Source of the DNA: Tardiphaga sp. P9-11
GTDB taxonomy: Bacteria; Pseudomonadota; Alphaproteobacteria; Rhizobiales; Xanthobacteraceae
Reading direction: 5' to 3'
Assembly (NCBI RefSeq): GCF_008329525.1
Contig: NZ_NPKQ01000005.1
Span: forward strand, 1 to 64,000
DNA: 64,000 bases
The position numbers and the translations under genes are program-made. How positions within the stretch are numbered: position 1 is the stretch's first letter; each line of letters starts with the position of its first letter. Shown piece after piece: positions 17,720-26,225 of the stretch. The notes beneath the pieces were generated by a model, which was given only the letters and a program-made list of their open reading frames with translations, did not search any database and was not told the DNA's origin.

Positions 17720-18682
17720 ATGGCCCAGCCCCACCGCGTCGGCTTTCTCCTGATCGACGGTTTCGCGCTGATGTCGTTTGCGTCGGCGATAGAGCCGCTG
17801 CGCGCGGCCAATGTGCTGGCCGGCAAGAAACTGTACCAATGGCTGCAGATCTCCACCGGCGCTGATGCGATCCTCGCCTCCAACGGATTGTCGGTGTCGT
17901 CCGATCACACCATTGCGGACAGCGTGCGTTACGACACCGTGCTGGTCTGTGCCGGTGGCAATCCTGCGACATTCACTGACACCAGGACGCTCGCGTGGCT
18001 GCGTCGTTTGGCGCGCTCGGGCTGCGCCATTGGCGGCGTCTCCGGTGGGCCCTTCATTCTCGCGAGAGCCGGCATTCTCAACGATGTTCGCTGCACGATC
18101 CATTGGGAGCATCTCGATGCGTTCATCGAAGCCTTTCCCGACATCGAGCCGACGCGGACCTTGTTCGAGATCGACGGCAACAGGCTAACCTGCGCCGGCG
18201 GTGTCGCCGCGCTCGACATGATGCATGCGATCATCCGCCGGGACCACGGCCAGGCGCTGGCGGCGAAGGTCAGCGACTGGTTCTTGCAGACCGCCGTGCG
18301 GCTCGGCGATGACAGCCAGCGCATTTCATTGCGCGAGCGTCTCGGTACCAGCAATCGCGCCGTGCTTTCGGCGATCACCGTGATGGAGCGGCGGCTGGCC
18401 AGCCCCGCGCCGCGCGACGAACTCGCAAAGGCGGCCGGTGTGTCTGTGCGGCAACTCGAGCGGTTGTTCACCGCGCATCTCGGCGTGACCATCGAGCAGC
18501 ATTACCTGACCCTGCGTCTCGCCAAGGCCCGCGCGCTGTTGCAGCAGACCAGTATGCCGGTGGTCGAGGTGTCAGCCGAATGCGGCTTCGCCAGCGCCAG
18601 CCATTTCGCGCGGATATATCGGCGGGCCTTCGATGTGGCGCCGTCTCAGGACCGGATGTCGGGGAAGAGCAAGGCGAAGTGA
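17720..18682 (+). CDS. glxA: GlxA-family AraC-type transcriptional regulator
   Basis: This 320-aa regulator has an N-terminal DJ-1/PfpI-like domain (about 5-175, with GFLLIDGFALMSFASAIEPLRAAN in pieces and CAGGNP) and a C-terminal AraC double helix-turn-helix (about 215-315: AAGVSVRQLERLF and VVEVSAECGFASASHFARIYRRAF). GlxA of Sinorhizobium belongs to the glxABCD set, and here the gene stands near glxBCD on the same strand, separated only by the divergent XRE-cupin gene. It is therefore a good candidate activator of the glx operon. The ligand is not known. The XRE gene ends 3 bp after its stop on the other strand. Confidence 0.88.
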   Translation: MAQPHRVGFLLIDGFALMSFASAIEPLRAANVLAGKKLYQWLQISTGADAILASNGLSVSSDHTIADSVRYDTVLVCAGGNPATFTDTRTLAWLRRLARSGCAIGGVSGGPFILARAGILNDVRCTIHWEHLDAFIEAFPDIEPTRTLFEIDGNRLTCAGGVAALDMMHAIIRRDHGQALAAKVSDWFLQTAVRLGDDSQRISLRERLGTSNRAVLSAITVMERRLASPAPRDELAKAAGVSVRQLERLFTAHLGVTIEQHYLTLRLAKARALLQQTSMPVVEVSAECGFASASHFARIYRRAFDVAPSQDRMSGKSKAK

Positions 18683-18685
18683 GAC

Positions 18686-19351
18686 CTAGCTCCGTCGCGG
18701 ATAAATGATCACCGACAGATACGTCATCGGTGCTTTCACCAGTTCTTCCGGTCCGTGCCGCGCGGCGGCATCGAAGAACAGTGTATCGCCGGGCTCCATC
18801 AGATAGCTCTGGTCGGCATGACGATAGCGCACCTTGCCTGACAGCATGTAGATCATCTCGACGCCGGCATGGCGGAAGTTGGTATAGGCCTCGGCGTCTT
18901 CGTTGAGCGTAATCAAATAGGGCTCGACGGCGAGCTCGCCGTGAACCGATTGCCCGAGCAGCTGATAATTGTGCCCGGACTTGGTGCCGCGCCGCTCGAT
19001 TTTGACGCCCGCGCCCGCCTTGACGAAGGAGCAATCGCGCTCTTCCTCTGTCTCGCGAAAGAATCTGGAGATTGGCACGTTCAGCGCTTTTGACAGTGCA
19101 TTCAGCGTGCCCAGCGATGCGGAGATGCTGCCGGTCTCGATCTTCGACAGCATGCCCGTGGAGATGCCCGCCGATGTGCTGAGCTCGGCCACCGTCAGCT
19201 CCAGCTCCTTGCGCAGCTGCCGCACTTCATTGCCGATCTTGGATTCCAGCGAGCCGCCGACTTCCAGCGGCGCGTTGGAGCCGGTGCGCAGCTCCTCCGG
19301 CTTCGGTCGCGCGGGTGGTGATGATTTGGTCTTCTTCGGTTTCGCTTTCAC
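18686..19351 (-). CDS. XRE-family regulator with C-terminal cupin domain
   Basis: This regulator (221 aa from GTG 19351) has a basic Lys/Pro-rich lead, an XRE helix-turn-helix at about 40-95 (VAELSTSAGISTGMLSKIETG) and a cupin sensor at about 145-215 (VEMIYMLSGKVRY, PGDTLFFDA, HGPEEL). This design is common in regulators of amine and amino-acid metabolism (PuuR-like). The frame is open to 19465, but that start would put coding sequence over the promoter region 19400-19431, so the GTG is preferred. It is divergent from glxB and probably represses that operon and itself; the palindrome at 19405-19419 is a candidate site. Confidence 0.83.
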   Translation of the reverse strand: MKAKPKKTKSSPPARPKPEELRTGSNAPLEVGGSLESKIGNEVRQLRKELELTVAELSTSAGISTGMLSKIETGSISASLGTLNALSKALNVPISRFFRETEEERDCSFVKAGAGVKIERRGTKSGHNYQLLGQSVHGELAVEPYLITLNEDAEAYTNFRHAGVEMIYMLSGKVRYRHADQSYLMEPGDTLFFDAAARHGPEELVKAPMTYLSVIIYPRRS

Positions 19352-19399
19352 GGTGGCGTTTCCTGCGTGCGGTGATTTCCCGACAATAGCGATATTTCC

Positions 19400-19431
19400 T
19401 GTCAAGAAAACTATTTTCTCTATGGTTGACA
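19400..19431. promoter_or_regulatory. Divergent promoter region with palindromic operator between XRE regulator and glxB
   Basis: Two TTGACA -35 hexamers point outward: TGTCAA at 19400-19405 (minus strand) and TTGACA at 19426-19431 (plus strand). Between them AGAAAA-CTA-TTTTCT (19405-19419) is a perfect 6-3-6 inverted repeat, in an AT-rich patch unlike its surroundings. Convincing -10 hexamers are not obvious on either strand. A regulator bound at the palindrome would touch both promoters. Confidence 0.55.
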
Positions 19432-19486
19432 TGGCGGTTTTGTTTCGGGCAAGGTCCACGCGCATTCAACGAGTGAGATGTTCCTC

Positions 19487-20380
19487 ATGTGCGGCATTGC
19501 AGGTCTGTTCCTGAAAGATCAAAAGTTGGCCCCCGAATTGGGCGGGCTGCTGTCCGGCATGCTGGAAGCGCTGAGCGATCGCGGTCCCGACTCTGCAGGC
19601 TTCGCGGTCTATGGCGATAGAGATAACGGCCAGATCAAGCTGACGCTGCGCGCTGCGCCGTCATTCGATTTCGCTGAACTGATGGCATCGCTGGGCAAAG
19701 TCGCCGGCGCGCCGATTTCCTATCAGGTACACGACACCCACGCCGTCATCAGCATTTCCACCGATCGCGAGGCTGCCGTCGCGTCTGCGCTCGTCGGCAT
19801 GAAAGACGTCGATATGGTCGCGCGCGGCAAGCGCATGGCCGTGTTCAAGGAAGTCGGCCTGCCTGCCGATGTGGCGAAGCGTTTCGGCCTGAACACGATG
19901 ACCGGCACCCACGCAGTCGGTCACACACGGATGGCAACCGAGTCAGCCGTGACGACCAACGGTGCGCATCCTTTCACGACCGGCACCGACCAGTGCCTGG
20001 TGCATAACGGCTCGCTGTCGAACCACAATGATGTGCGCCGCGAGCTGATCCGCCAGGGCATGACGTTCCGGACCGAAAACGATTCCGAAGTCGCCGCCGG
20101 CTATATCTCGTCGCAGATGGCCGCGGGTGCGTCGCTGCAGGATGCGATGACATCGTCGCTGTCCGCGCTGGACGGCTTCTACACATTCGTTATCGGCACC
20201 GAGACCGGGTTCGGCGTGCTGCGCGATCCCATCGCCTGCAAGCCGGCCGTGATGGCCGAGACTGATCGCTGGGTTGCGTTCGGTACCGAATATCGTGCGC
20301 TGGTGGATCTGCCGGGCATCGATAGCGCAAAAGTCTGGGAGCCGGAGCCGGCCCGCGTCTATCTGTGGGAGCGACACTGA
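19487..20380 (+). CDS. glxB: Class II glutamine amidotransferase-like protein GlxB
   Basis: The start at 19487 yields MCGIAGLF, putting the nucleophilic cysteine directly after the initiator Met as required for Ntn amidotransferases; ATG 19478 would bury it. This 297-aa protein matches the glutaminase domain of PurF/GltB (GPDSAGFAVYG, GTHAVGHTRMATES, HPFTTGTDQCLVHNGSLSNH, TENDSEVAAGYI). In S. meliloti glxBCD, and in the related N-methylglutamate synthase (mgsABC), this subunit corresponds to the amidotransferase part of glutamate synthase split into its own gene. Its stop overlaps the glxC start (ATGA at 20380). Confidence 0.9.
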   Translation: MCGIAGLFLKDQKLAPELGGLLSGMLEALSDRGPDSAGFAVYGDRDNGQIKLTLRAAPSFDFAELMASLGKVAGAPISYQVHDTHAVISISTDREAAVASALVGMKDVDMVARGKRMAVFKEVGLPADVAKRFGLNTMTGTHAVGHTRMATESAVTTNGAHPFTTGTDQCLVHNGSLSNHNDVRRELIRQGMTFRTENDSEVAAGYISSQMAAGASLQDAMTSSLSALDGFYTFVIGTETGFGVLRDPIACKPAVMAETDRWVAFGTEYRALVDLPGIDSAKVWEPEPARVYLWERH

Positions 20381-21066
20381 TGCCCACAGTCGATATTGCA
20401 TCATCGCCGTTGCGTGAGCTCAATAGCGCGCTCCACAAGCTCACGCCGAATACCAACGAGACGCACTGGACCGTCAGCAACCCGCGTGGCCAGCATAATA
20501 TCGCGGTGGGTCTCGACTTTCCCGTGGAGATCGAGATCGACGGTCACGTCGGCTATTACTGCGCAGGCATGAACAAGCAGGCGCGCGTCACCGTGCGCGG
20601 CAATGCCGGGCAGGGCGTTGCGGAGAATATGATGTCGGGCCGTGTGCATGTCACTGGCGATGCGTCGCAGGCGGCGGGCGCGTCAGGCAATGGCGGTCTG
20701 CTGGTGATCGACGGCAATGCGTCCGCGCGTTGCGGCATCTCCATGAAGGGCATCGATATCGTCGTGAAGGGCTCAGTCGGCCATCTCTCCGCCTTTATGG
20801 CGCAGGCCGGCAAGCTCGTGGTGCTCGGCGATGCCGGCGAGGCGCTCGGCGACTCCATCTATGAAGCGCAGCTCTTTGTGCGCGGCACGGTCACGAGCCT
20901 CGGCGCCGATTGCATCGAGAAGCCGCTCAAGGACGAACACAAGGTTGAGCTGAAAAAGCTGCTGGATGATGCGGGCGTCGAAGGTGTCAGCCCCGATGAG
21001 TTCAAGCGCTATGGTTCAGCGCGCAAACTCTATCACTTCCACATCGACAACGTCGGATCATACTGA
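20380..21066 (+). CDS. glxC: GltB C-terminal/FwdC-like beta-helix subunit GlxC
   Basis: This 228-aa protein is made largely of Gly-rich repeats typical of the GXGXG right-handed beta-helix of glutamate synthase and FwdC (VTVRGNAGQGVAENMMSGR, VTGDASQAAGASGNGGLLV, DGNASARCGISMKG, VKGSVGHLSAFMAQAG, VLGDAGEALGDS). The helix holds the catalytic parts together in the large GltS subunit and presumably does so here with GlxB and GlxD. ATG 20380 overlaps the glxB stop; its own stop overlaps glxD (21066). A longer frame starting at 20365 is not needed. Confidence 0.9.
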   Translation: MPTVDIASSPLRELNSALHKLTPNTNETHWTVSNPRGQHNIAVGLDFPVEIEIDGHVGYYCAGMNKQARVTVRGNAGQGVAENMMSGRVHVTGDASQAAGASGNGGLLVIDGNASARCGISMKGIDIVVKGSVGHLSAFMAQAGKLVVLGDAGEALGDSIYEAQLFVRGTVTSLGADCIEKPLKDEHKVELKKLLDDAGVEGVSPDEFKRYGSARKLYHFHIDNVGSY

Positions 21067-22397
21067 TGAGCGCGCAAGACCGCTGGATCCACACGCCGCC
21101 GCGCAAGTCGGCGACCTTCGATGACGCTGCGATCGCGGAAATCCGCCGCGCCGCCGCGACGGGCATCTATGACATTCGCGGCGCCGGCGCCAAGCGTAAG
21201 CTGCCGCATTTCGACGATCTGCTGTTTCTCGGCGCCTCGATCAGCCGCTATCCACTCGAAGGCTACCGCGAGAAATGCGCCACCGATGTCGTGATCGGTG
21301 CGCGCTTCGCCAAGAAGCCGATCCATCTGAAGATTCCGATCACTATCGCCGGCATGAGCTTCGGTGCGCTGTCCGGCCCGGCCAAGGAAGCCCTCGGCCG
21401 CGGGGCGTCCTCGGTGGGCACGTCGACGACGACGGGCGACGGCGGCATGACGCCGGAAGAGCGTGGTCATTCCGATCTGTTGGTCTATCAGGTGCTGCCA
21501 TCACGCTATGGCATGAATCCGGATGACCTGCGCAAGGCCGATGCGATCGAGGTCGTGGTCGGGCAAGGCGCCAAGCCCGGCGGCGGCGGCATGCTGCTGG
21601 GCCAGAAGATCACCGAGCGTGTCGCCGGCATGCGCCGTTTGCCGGTGGGGATCGACCAGCGCTCGGCGTGCCGACATCCGGACTGGACCGGGCCCGACGA
21701 TCTCGAAATCAAGATCCAGGAGCTGCGCGAGATCACCGACTGGCAGATCCCGATCTATGTGAAGGTCGGTGCCTCACGCCCGTATTACGACATCGCGCTT
21801 GCCGTGAAATCCGGCGCCGATGCCATTGTGCTCGATGGCATGCAAGGCGGGACGGCTGCGACGCAGGACGTATTCATCGAGAATGTCGGCCTGCCCACCA
21901 TGTGCGCGATTCCGCCCGCGGTGAAGGCGCTGCAGGATCTGGGCATGCATCGCAAGGTACAGCTCATCGTCTCCGGCGGCATCCGCAACGGCGCTGACGT
22001 GGCCAAGTGTCTTGCGCTCGGCGCAGATGCTGTCGCGATCGGCACGGCAGCCTTGATCGCGCTCGGCGATAACGATCCCGCGCTGGAAGCGGAGTACCAG
22101 AAGCTCGGCACCACCGCCGGCGCCTATGACGACTGGCACGAAGGCCGCGATCCCGCAGGCATCACCACGCAGGATCCGGTGCTTGCTGCGCGGCTCGATC
22201 CGGTGATCGCGGGCCGCAAGCTGGCGAACTACCTGTCGGTGATGACGCTGGAAGCGCAGACCATCGCGCGTGCCTGCGGCAAGAGCCATGTCCACAATCT
22301 CGAACCGGAAGATCTGGTGGCGCTGACAATGGAGTCGGCGGCCATGGCGAGGGTCCCTCTCGCCGGAACGAACTGGATTCCCGGCAGCAATATCTAA
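21066..22397 (+). CDS. glxD: FMN-binding glutamate synthase-family protein GlxD
   Basis: This 443-aa protein corresponds to the central FMN domain of the glutamate synthase large subunit. Visible blocks are ITIAGMSFGALSGPAKEALGRGA, GTSTTTGDGGMTPEER, KPGGGGMLLGQKI, the phosphate-binding IVLDGMQGGTAATQ, and VSGGIRNGADVAKCLALGADAVAIGTAALIALG (in pieces). Together with GlxB (ammonia from glutamine) and GlxC it would transfer an amine to a 2-oxo acid. The related MgsABC makes N-methylglutamate from methylamine-derived substrate; which reaction applies here is not known. glnT follows after about 36 bp. Confidence 0.92.
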   Translation: MSAQDRWIHTPPRKSATFDDAAIAEIRRAAATGIYDIRGAGAKRKLPHFDDLLFLGASISRYPLEGYREKCATDVVIGARFAKKPIHLKIPITIAGMSFGALSGPAKEALGRGASSVGTSTTTGDGGMTPEERGHSDLLVYQVLPSRYGMNPDDLRKADAIEVVVGQGAKPGGGGMLLGQKITERVAGMRRLPVGIDQRSACRHPDWTGPDDLEIKIQELREITDWQIPIYVKVGASRPYYDIALAVKSGADAIVLDGMQGGTAATQDVFIENVGLPTMCAIPPAVKALQDLGMHRKVQLIVSGGIRNGADVAKCLALGADAVAIGTAALIALGDNDPALEAEYQKLGTTAGAYDDWHEGRDPAGITTQDPVLAARLDPVIAGRKLANYLSVMTLEAQTIARACGKSHVHNLEPEDLVALTMESAAMARVPLAGTNWIPGSNI

Positions 22398-22433
22398 CAG
22401 GCCGTAATGGCTGGTTTACTTTCGGAGATGTCA

Positions 22434-23738
22434 ATGACGACCTGGACCGAACTAGCCAAACAACACGACCTCAAATACTTCCTCATCGCCTTCGTCGACC
22501 TGTTCGGCGGCATGCGCGCCAAGCTGGTGCCGGCGACGGCGATGGACGGCGTGGCAAAGGCCGGTGCGGGTTTTGCGGGATTTGCAGCCTGGTTCGATAT
22601 GACGCCGGCCGATCCCGATGTGCTTGTTATGCCGGACATGGACACGCTGACGCTGCTGCCATGGAAGCCCGGCGTCGCGTGGGTCACCGGCGATCTCTAT
22701 ATGGGCGGCAAGCCGGTCGCGCAGAATCCACGCCAGGTGCTGAAAGGCCTGATTGCCAAGGCCGCCGAACAGGGCGTTGAACTCAAGACCGGCGTCGAAT
22801 GCGAGTACTTTTTGATTTCGCCGGACGGCACTGCGATTTCCGATCCAGCCGATCAGCAAGCGAAGCCGTGTTACGACCAGCAGGCGCTGATGCGCCGCTA
22901 CGAAATCGTCGCCGAAATCTGCGATGCGATGATTACGCTCGGCTGGAAGCCGTATCAAAACGATCACGAAGACGCCAACGGCCAGTTCGAGATGAACTGG
23001 GAGTTCGATACGGCGCTGAAGACCGCCGATCGTCACGCCTTCTTCAAGTTCATGGTGAAGTCGATCGCCGAGAAGCACGGTTACAAGGCGACCTTCATGC
23101 CGAAGCCCTTCGCCAATCTCACCGGCAACGGCTGCCACGTCCATGCATCGCTATGGTCGATCAAGGACGGCTCGAATGTGTTCGAGGACGAGGCCGGCGA
23201 ACTCGGTCTGTCCAAGGCCGCCTATCACTTCATCGGCGGCCTCGTGCATTCGGCCGAGGCGGTCTGCGCCATCACCAATCCCACGGTGAATTCCTACAAG
23301 CGCATCAATGCGCCGCGCACGCTCTCCGGCGCCACCTGGTCGCCGAATACGGTGACCCATGGCGGCAACAACCGCACCCATATGATCCGCATTCCCGATG
23401 CCGGCCGTTTTGAATTCCGCTTGCCCGACGGTGCGGTGAATCCGTATCTGTTGCCAGCCGCTCTGCTGGCCGCCGGGCTTGACGGCATGGCCAATAGCCG
23501 CGACCCCGGTCCGCGGCTCGACATCAACATGTATACCGAGCGCGATGCGACCACGAAGGTGAAGCAACTACCGCTGAATCTGCTCGATGCGCTGCGTGCG
23601 CTTGAGGCGTCCGAGGTGCTGAAGACGCAGCTCGGCGAGGTGGTCGTGTCGTCCTATCTCAAGCTCAAGCATGGCGACTGGAACGAGCACTGCCGCCAGC
23701 TCACGGAGTGGGAGCGACAGACGACTTTGGATTGCTGA
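22434..23738 (+). CDS. glnT: Type III glutamine synthetase-like ligase GlnT
   Basis: This 434-aa ATP-dependent glutamate-amine ligase starts at ATG 22434, with GGAG at 22424-22427; two ATGs upstream in frame are less well placed. It shows glutamine synthetase blocks: beta-grasp start LAKQHDLKYFLIAFVDLFGGMRAK, metal site GVECEYF, DHEDANGQFEMNW, GNGCHVHASLW, PTVNSYKR and RIPDAGRFEFRLPDGAVNPY. The family includes GlnT and gamma-glutamylmethylamide synthetase (GMAS), which have the same length and fold. Neighbouring glxBCD would use its amide product, so the four genes can be read as a two-step amine assimilation unit. Substrate (ammonia or an alkylamine) is undecided. Confidence 0.92.
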   Translation: MTTWTELAKQHDLKYFLIAFVDLFGGMRAKLVPATAMDGVAKAGAGFAGFAAWFDMTPADPDVLVMPDMDTLTLLPWKPGVAWVTGDLYMGGKPVAQNPRQVLKGLIAKAAEQGVELKTGVECEYFLISPDGTAISDPADQQAKPCYDQQALMRRYEIVAEICDAMITLGWKPYQNDHEDANGQFEMNWEFDTALKTADRHAFFKFMVKSIAEKHGYKATFMPKPFANLTGNGCHVHASLWSIKDGSNVFEDEAGELGLSKAAYHFIGGLVHSAEAVCAITNPTVNSYKRINAPRTLSGATWSPNTVTHGGNNRTHMIRIPDAGRFEFRLPDGAVNPYLLPAALLAAGLDGMANSRDPGPRLDINMYTERDATTKVKQLPLNLLDALRALEASEVLKTQLGEVVVSSYLKLKHGDWNEHCRQLTEWERQTTLDC

Positions 23739-23830
23739 TATCGCGCGTCCATCGAAATTGCATGCTATGAGTCCGGGCTCAGGGGCGTCATTGGGTTGAC
23801 GCAACGCTGCCGCAGGATCATTTTCGCATC

Positions 23831-24982
23831 ATGACAACCGGTGCCAGTGCGTTTTATAGCGGCATTTCAATATTTTACGGCTTCGACCGGGTGATGGACC
23901 CGGCGCTCTACGCGGCTTTGCCGGATGACTGGATCATCGGTGTCGCCGATATCGTCGAATCCACCAAGGCGATCGCCGAACAGCGCTACAAGGCCGTCAA
24001 CATGGCCGGCGCCGCCGTCATCGCTGCCGTGACCAATGCATTGGACGGTCGTGAATTTCCCTTCGTGTTCGGCGGCGATGGCGCCAGTTTCGCAGTCCCG
24101 CCGGATGATCGCGAACGCGCATGCGAAGCGTTGGCGGCGACCGCGACATGGGTCAAGCACGATCTTGATCTCGTGATGCGCGTGGCCCTGGTGCCTATCA
24201 GGGATATCCGCGCGCAGGGTCTGGATGTGCGCGTGGCGCGCTTCGGTCCGTCGAAGAACGTGTCCTATGCGATGTTTTCCGGTGGTGGGTTGGGCTGGGC
24301 GGAAGCTGCGATGAAGCGCGGCGAATTCGTTGTGGCGCCAGCGCCCGTCGGGACCTATCCCGATCTCTCCGGGCTCTCATGTCGCTTCGAGGAAATCCCA
24401 TCGGCGCGCGGTTTGATCCTGTCGGTGCTGGTGACGGCTGCAGCGGGCGCCGACACATCCGCTTTTCGTCGCGTCATCGAAGACATTATCGCGCTGGTCG
24501 AACGCAGTCCAAATGCGGCGCGGCCCGTGCCTGCCGGCGGTCCTGCGATGACATGGCCGCCCGCGGGGCTCGGCTATGAAATCCGGGCCGGCCGCGGCGC
24601 GAAATCGCTGTCGCGCTTTCGTATCTGGGTGACGACGCGAACGCTGTTTGTTTTTGTGTTGATGCGTTTTGGTATCAGCGTGGGCGGCTTTGTGCCGAAG
24701 ACCTATGTGCAGCAGTTGGTCGAGAACTCGGATTTCCGCAAATACGACGACAGCCTGCGCATGATCCTGGACTGCACACCCGATCTCGAACACGCGCTGG
24801 AGCAACGCCTTGTTGCGGCGGCTTCGGAAGGAACGGTGCGCTATGGTCTGCACCGGCAGGATGCGGCGATGATGACGTGCTTCACACCGTCAGCCATTCG
24901 CAGCGATCACGTCCATTTCATCGACGGCGCGCGCGGTGGTTATGCCTCGGCGGCCACCGCGTTGAAAGCCATGTCAGTCTGA
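23831..24982 (+). CDS. DUF3095 family protein (cyclase-homology domain)
   Basis: This 383-aa protein fits DUF3095: GVADIVESTKAIAEQRYKAVNMAGAAVI at about 35-62 and FPFVFGGDGASFAVP at about 77-91 resemble the two metal-binding Asp regions and core strands of class III nucleotide cyclases, while the remainder is family-specific. Whether it makes cAMP or cGMP is unknown. A short hydrophobic stretch (TTRTLFVFVLMRFGISVGGFV in pieces, about 270-290) could be membrane-associated. It follows glnT after about 90 bp on the same strand and may be part of its transcript, but a functional link is not apparent. Confidence 0.85.
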   Translation: MTTGASAFYSGISIFYGFDRVMDPALYAALPDDWIIGVADIVESTKAIAEQRYKAVNMAGAAVIAAVTNALDGREFPFVFGGDGASFAVPPDDRERACEALAATATWVKHDLDLVMRVALVPIRDIRAQGLDVRVARFGPSKNVSYAMFSGGGLGWAEAAMKRGEFVVAPAPVGTYPDLSGLSCRFEEIPSARGLILSVLVTAAAGADTSAFRRVIEDIIALVERSPNAARPVPAGGPAMTWPPAGLGYEIRAGRGAKSLSRFRIWVTTRTLFVFVLMRFGISVGGFVPKTYVQQLVENSDFRKYDDSLRMILDCTPDLEHALEQRLVAAASEGTVRYGLHRQDAAMMTCFTPSAIRSDHVHFIDGARGGYASAATALKAMSV

Positions 24983-24997
24983 GAGAAGCGAACTGGG

Positions 24998-25441
24998 TTA
25001 CCGGCCGACGCGGGTCCAGTTTTCGCCGCCGCAGAACGCGCCGACGCAGCCCTCGACCTTCAGCGTGTTAGGGCCGGTCAGCGCGACATTGCTGGTATAG
25101 ATCTTCCCGTCATCGGCATTGTAGATCCGGCCCGACCATGTGTTCGCTCCGGTGGGGCGCATGTCGTAGAACAGGTGAACGCCGATCATCGAGCGCTTGG
25201 CCAGCGCGGGATCGGGATTCTTGTCGTCGATCGCCGGCTTGCCGGTCTGCGGGTCGATCTTGTCACGCAGCGAGACGATGGTGCCGCACAGGATGGTGCC
25301 GCATTTGCTGACGCGCACTTGCGCATCGCCGGCCTGGGTCTGCCAGACGCCTGTTGCTTCGCCACCTGATTGGGCTTGCGCAGCAGAACCTGCAAACACC
25401 GCACCCAGCAATGCGATCATAACAGTGAATCTGGCGGCCAT
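24998..25441 (-). CDS. DUF2147 family secreted protein
   Basis: This 147-aa protein has a signal peptide (cleavage near AQA-Q at 22-24) and the DUF2147 signature: GVWQTQAGDAQVRVSKCG near the start, CGTIVSLRD, PQTGKPAIDDKNPDP, GRIYNADDGKIYTSNV and the C-terminal LKVEGCVGAFCGGENWTR. It resembles a small lipocalin-like beta barrel with two Cys in the final GCVGAFCGG segment. Function unknown; periplasmic. It converges with the DUF3095 gene, only 15 bp apart. Confidence 0.9.
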   Translation of the reverse strand: MAARFTVMIALLGAVFAGSAAQAQSGGEATGVWQTQAGDAQVRVSKCGTILCGTIVSLRDKIDPQTGKPAIDDKNPDPALAKRSMIGVHLFYDMRPTGANTWSGRIYNADDGKIYTSNVALTGPNTLKVEGCVGAFCGGENWTRVGR

Positions 25442-25584
25442 GCGTGTCTCCTCGGATCAGGCGGTCTGCATAACAAGAAATGGGATTTGTGCAATGCCGC
25501 GGCGATGCGTTGGGTTTATCCAGCGTCTCAAATGAATATGATCGATTCAATTTGACGCAGTTTGCCAAGGTCCACCGGTGCTGT

Positions 25585-26109
25585 TCACCATGGCAATCCG
25601 CATAGGTCCATCTCGCCTTCATGCGGCGCGCGCTTCAGGTAGGAGACCAACGGGGTCATGACATCGAAGCGCACCCGCTCACCATGCTGTTCGGCATAGA
25701 CCTCACCGATGAACGGCTTCCAGTTGCGGCGGGTGTAGAAGTCCAGATTGTGCGGCTCGCAGAACAGCAGCGCAAAATCTGTGGCGCGTTCATCCTTCAG
25801 CGTATGCAATGCTGCGGTCAGGGCTACACTGGCGAGGCCACGCTTGCGATAGTCAGGGTGGGTGATGACGCCGCCGACGCCGCCAATCCGTGTCGCGCGG
25901 CCCTTCCACATGCCTTCGCGCCGATACAGGCCGACATGGCAGACCGGCTGCCCGTCGTCCTCCACGATGACGCGCAATTCCGGGTAGGCGAAGACTGTGT
26001 GACGCCAGGCCAGCTTGTCGATGACCTCCGGCGGCCAGACCAGGTCGAACAGCGGCTTGACGCTCGGCCATGAGGCGTCGCCGGTCACGATCTCGATTTC
26101 GATGCTCAT
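25585..26109 (-). CDS. GNAT-family N-acetyltransferase
   Basis: This protein (174 aa from ATG 26109; a GTG at 26121 is an alternative) has the acetyl-CoA site of the GNAT fold: GGVGGVITHPDYRKRGLASVALTAALH in the middle, with the R-x-x-G-x-A pyrophosphate loop. The N part (WPSVKPLFDLVWPPEVIDKLAWRH) and C-terminal DLCGLPW recall the NodA-like branch of acyltransferases found in rhizobia, but it is not NodA. The acceptor is unknown. Divergent from the MFS gene at 26226. Confidence 0.82.
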   Translation of the reverse strand: MSIEIEIVTGDASWPSVKPLFDLVWPPEVIDKLAWRHTVFAYPELRVIVEDDGQPVCHVGLYRREGMWKGRATRIGGVGGVITHPDYRKRGLASVALTAALHTLKDERATDFALLFCEPHNLDFYTRRNWKPFIGEVYAEQHGERVRFDVMTPLVSYLKRAPHEGEMDLCGLPW

Positions 26110-26191
26110 TTCGGTCGCCACCTCTGCGCTTTGTGCAGCCCTTATAGGTCGGTCCGAGGGTAGTAAACCTGTCGAATCCCATGCTTATCTC

Positions 26192-26204
26192 AGAATAATA
26201 TTCT
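26192..26204. promoter_or_regulatory. Perfect palindrome in the GNAT/MFS divergent region
   Basis: AGAATA-A-TATTCT is a 6-1-6 perfect inverted repeat in an AT-rich patch 22 bp before the MFS start and about 80 bp before the GNAT start. Its place suggests an operator; no regulator gene is adjacent. Confidence 0.4.
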
Positions 26205-26225
26205 AGGAATTGGGGAAATGCTGGA

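Noticed and set aside
19352-19465. N-terminal extension of the XRE-cupin protein to ATG-side start 19465
   Set aside because: It would run across the divergent promoter and palindrome; the GTG at 19351 gives a normal-length regulator.
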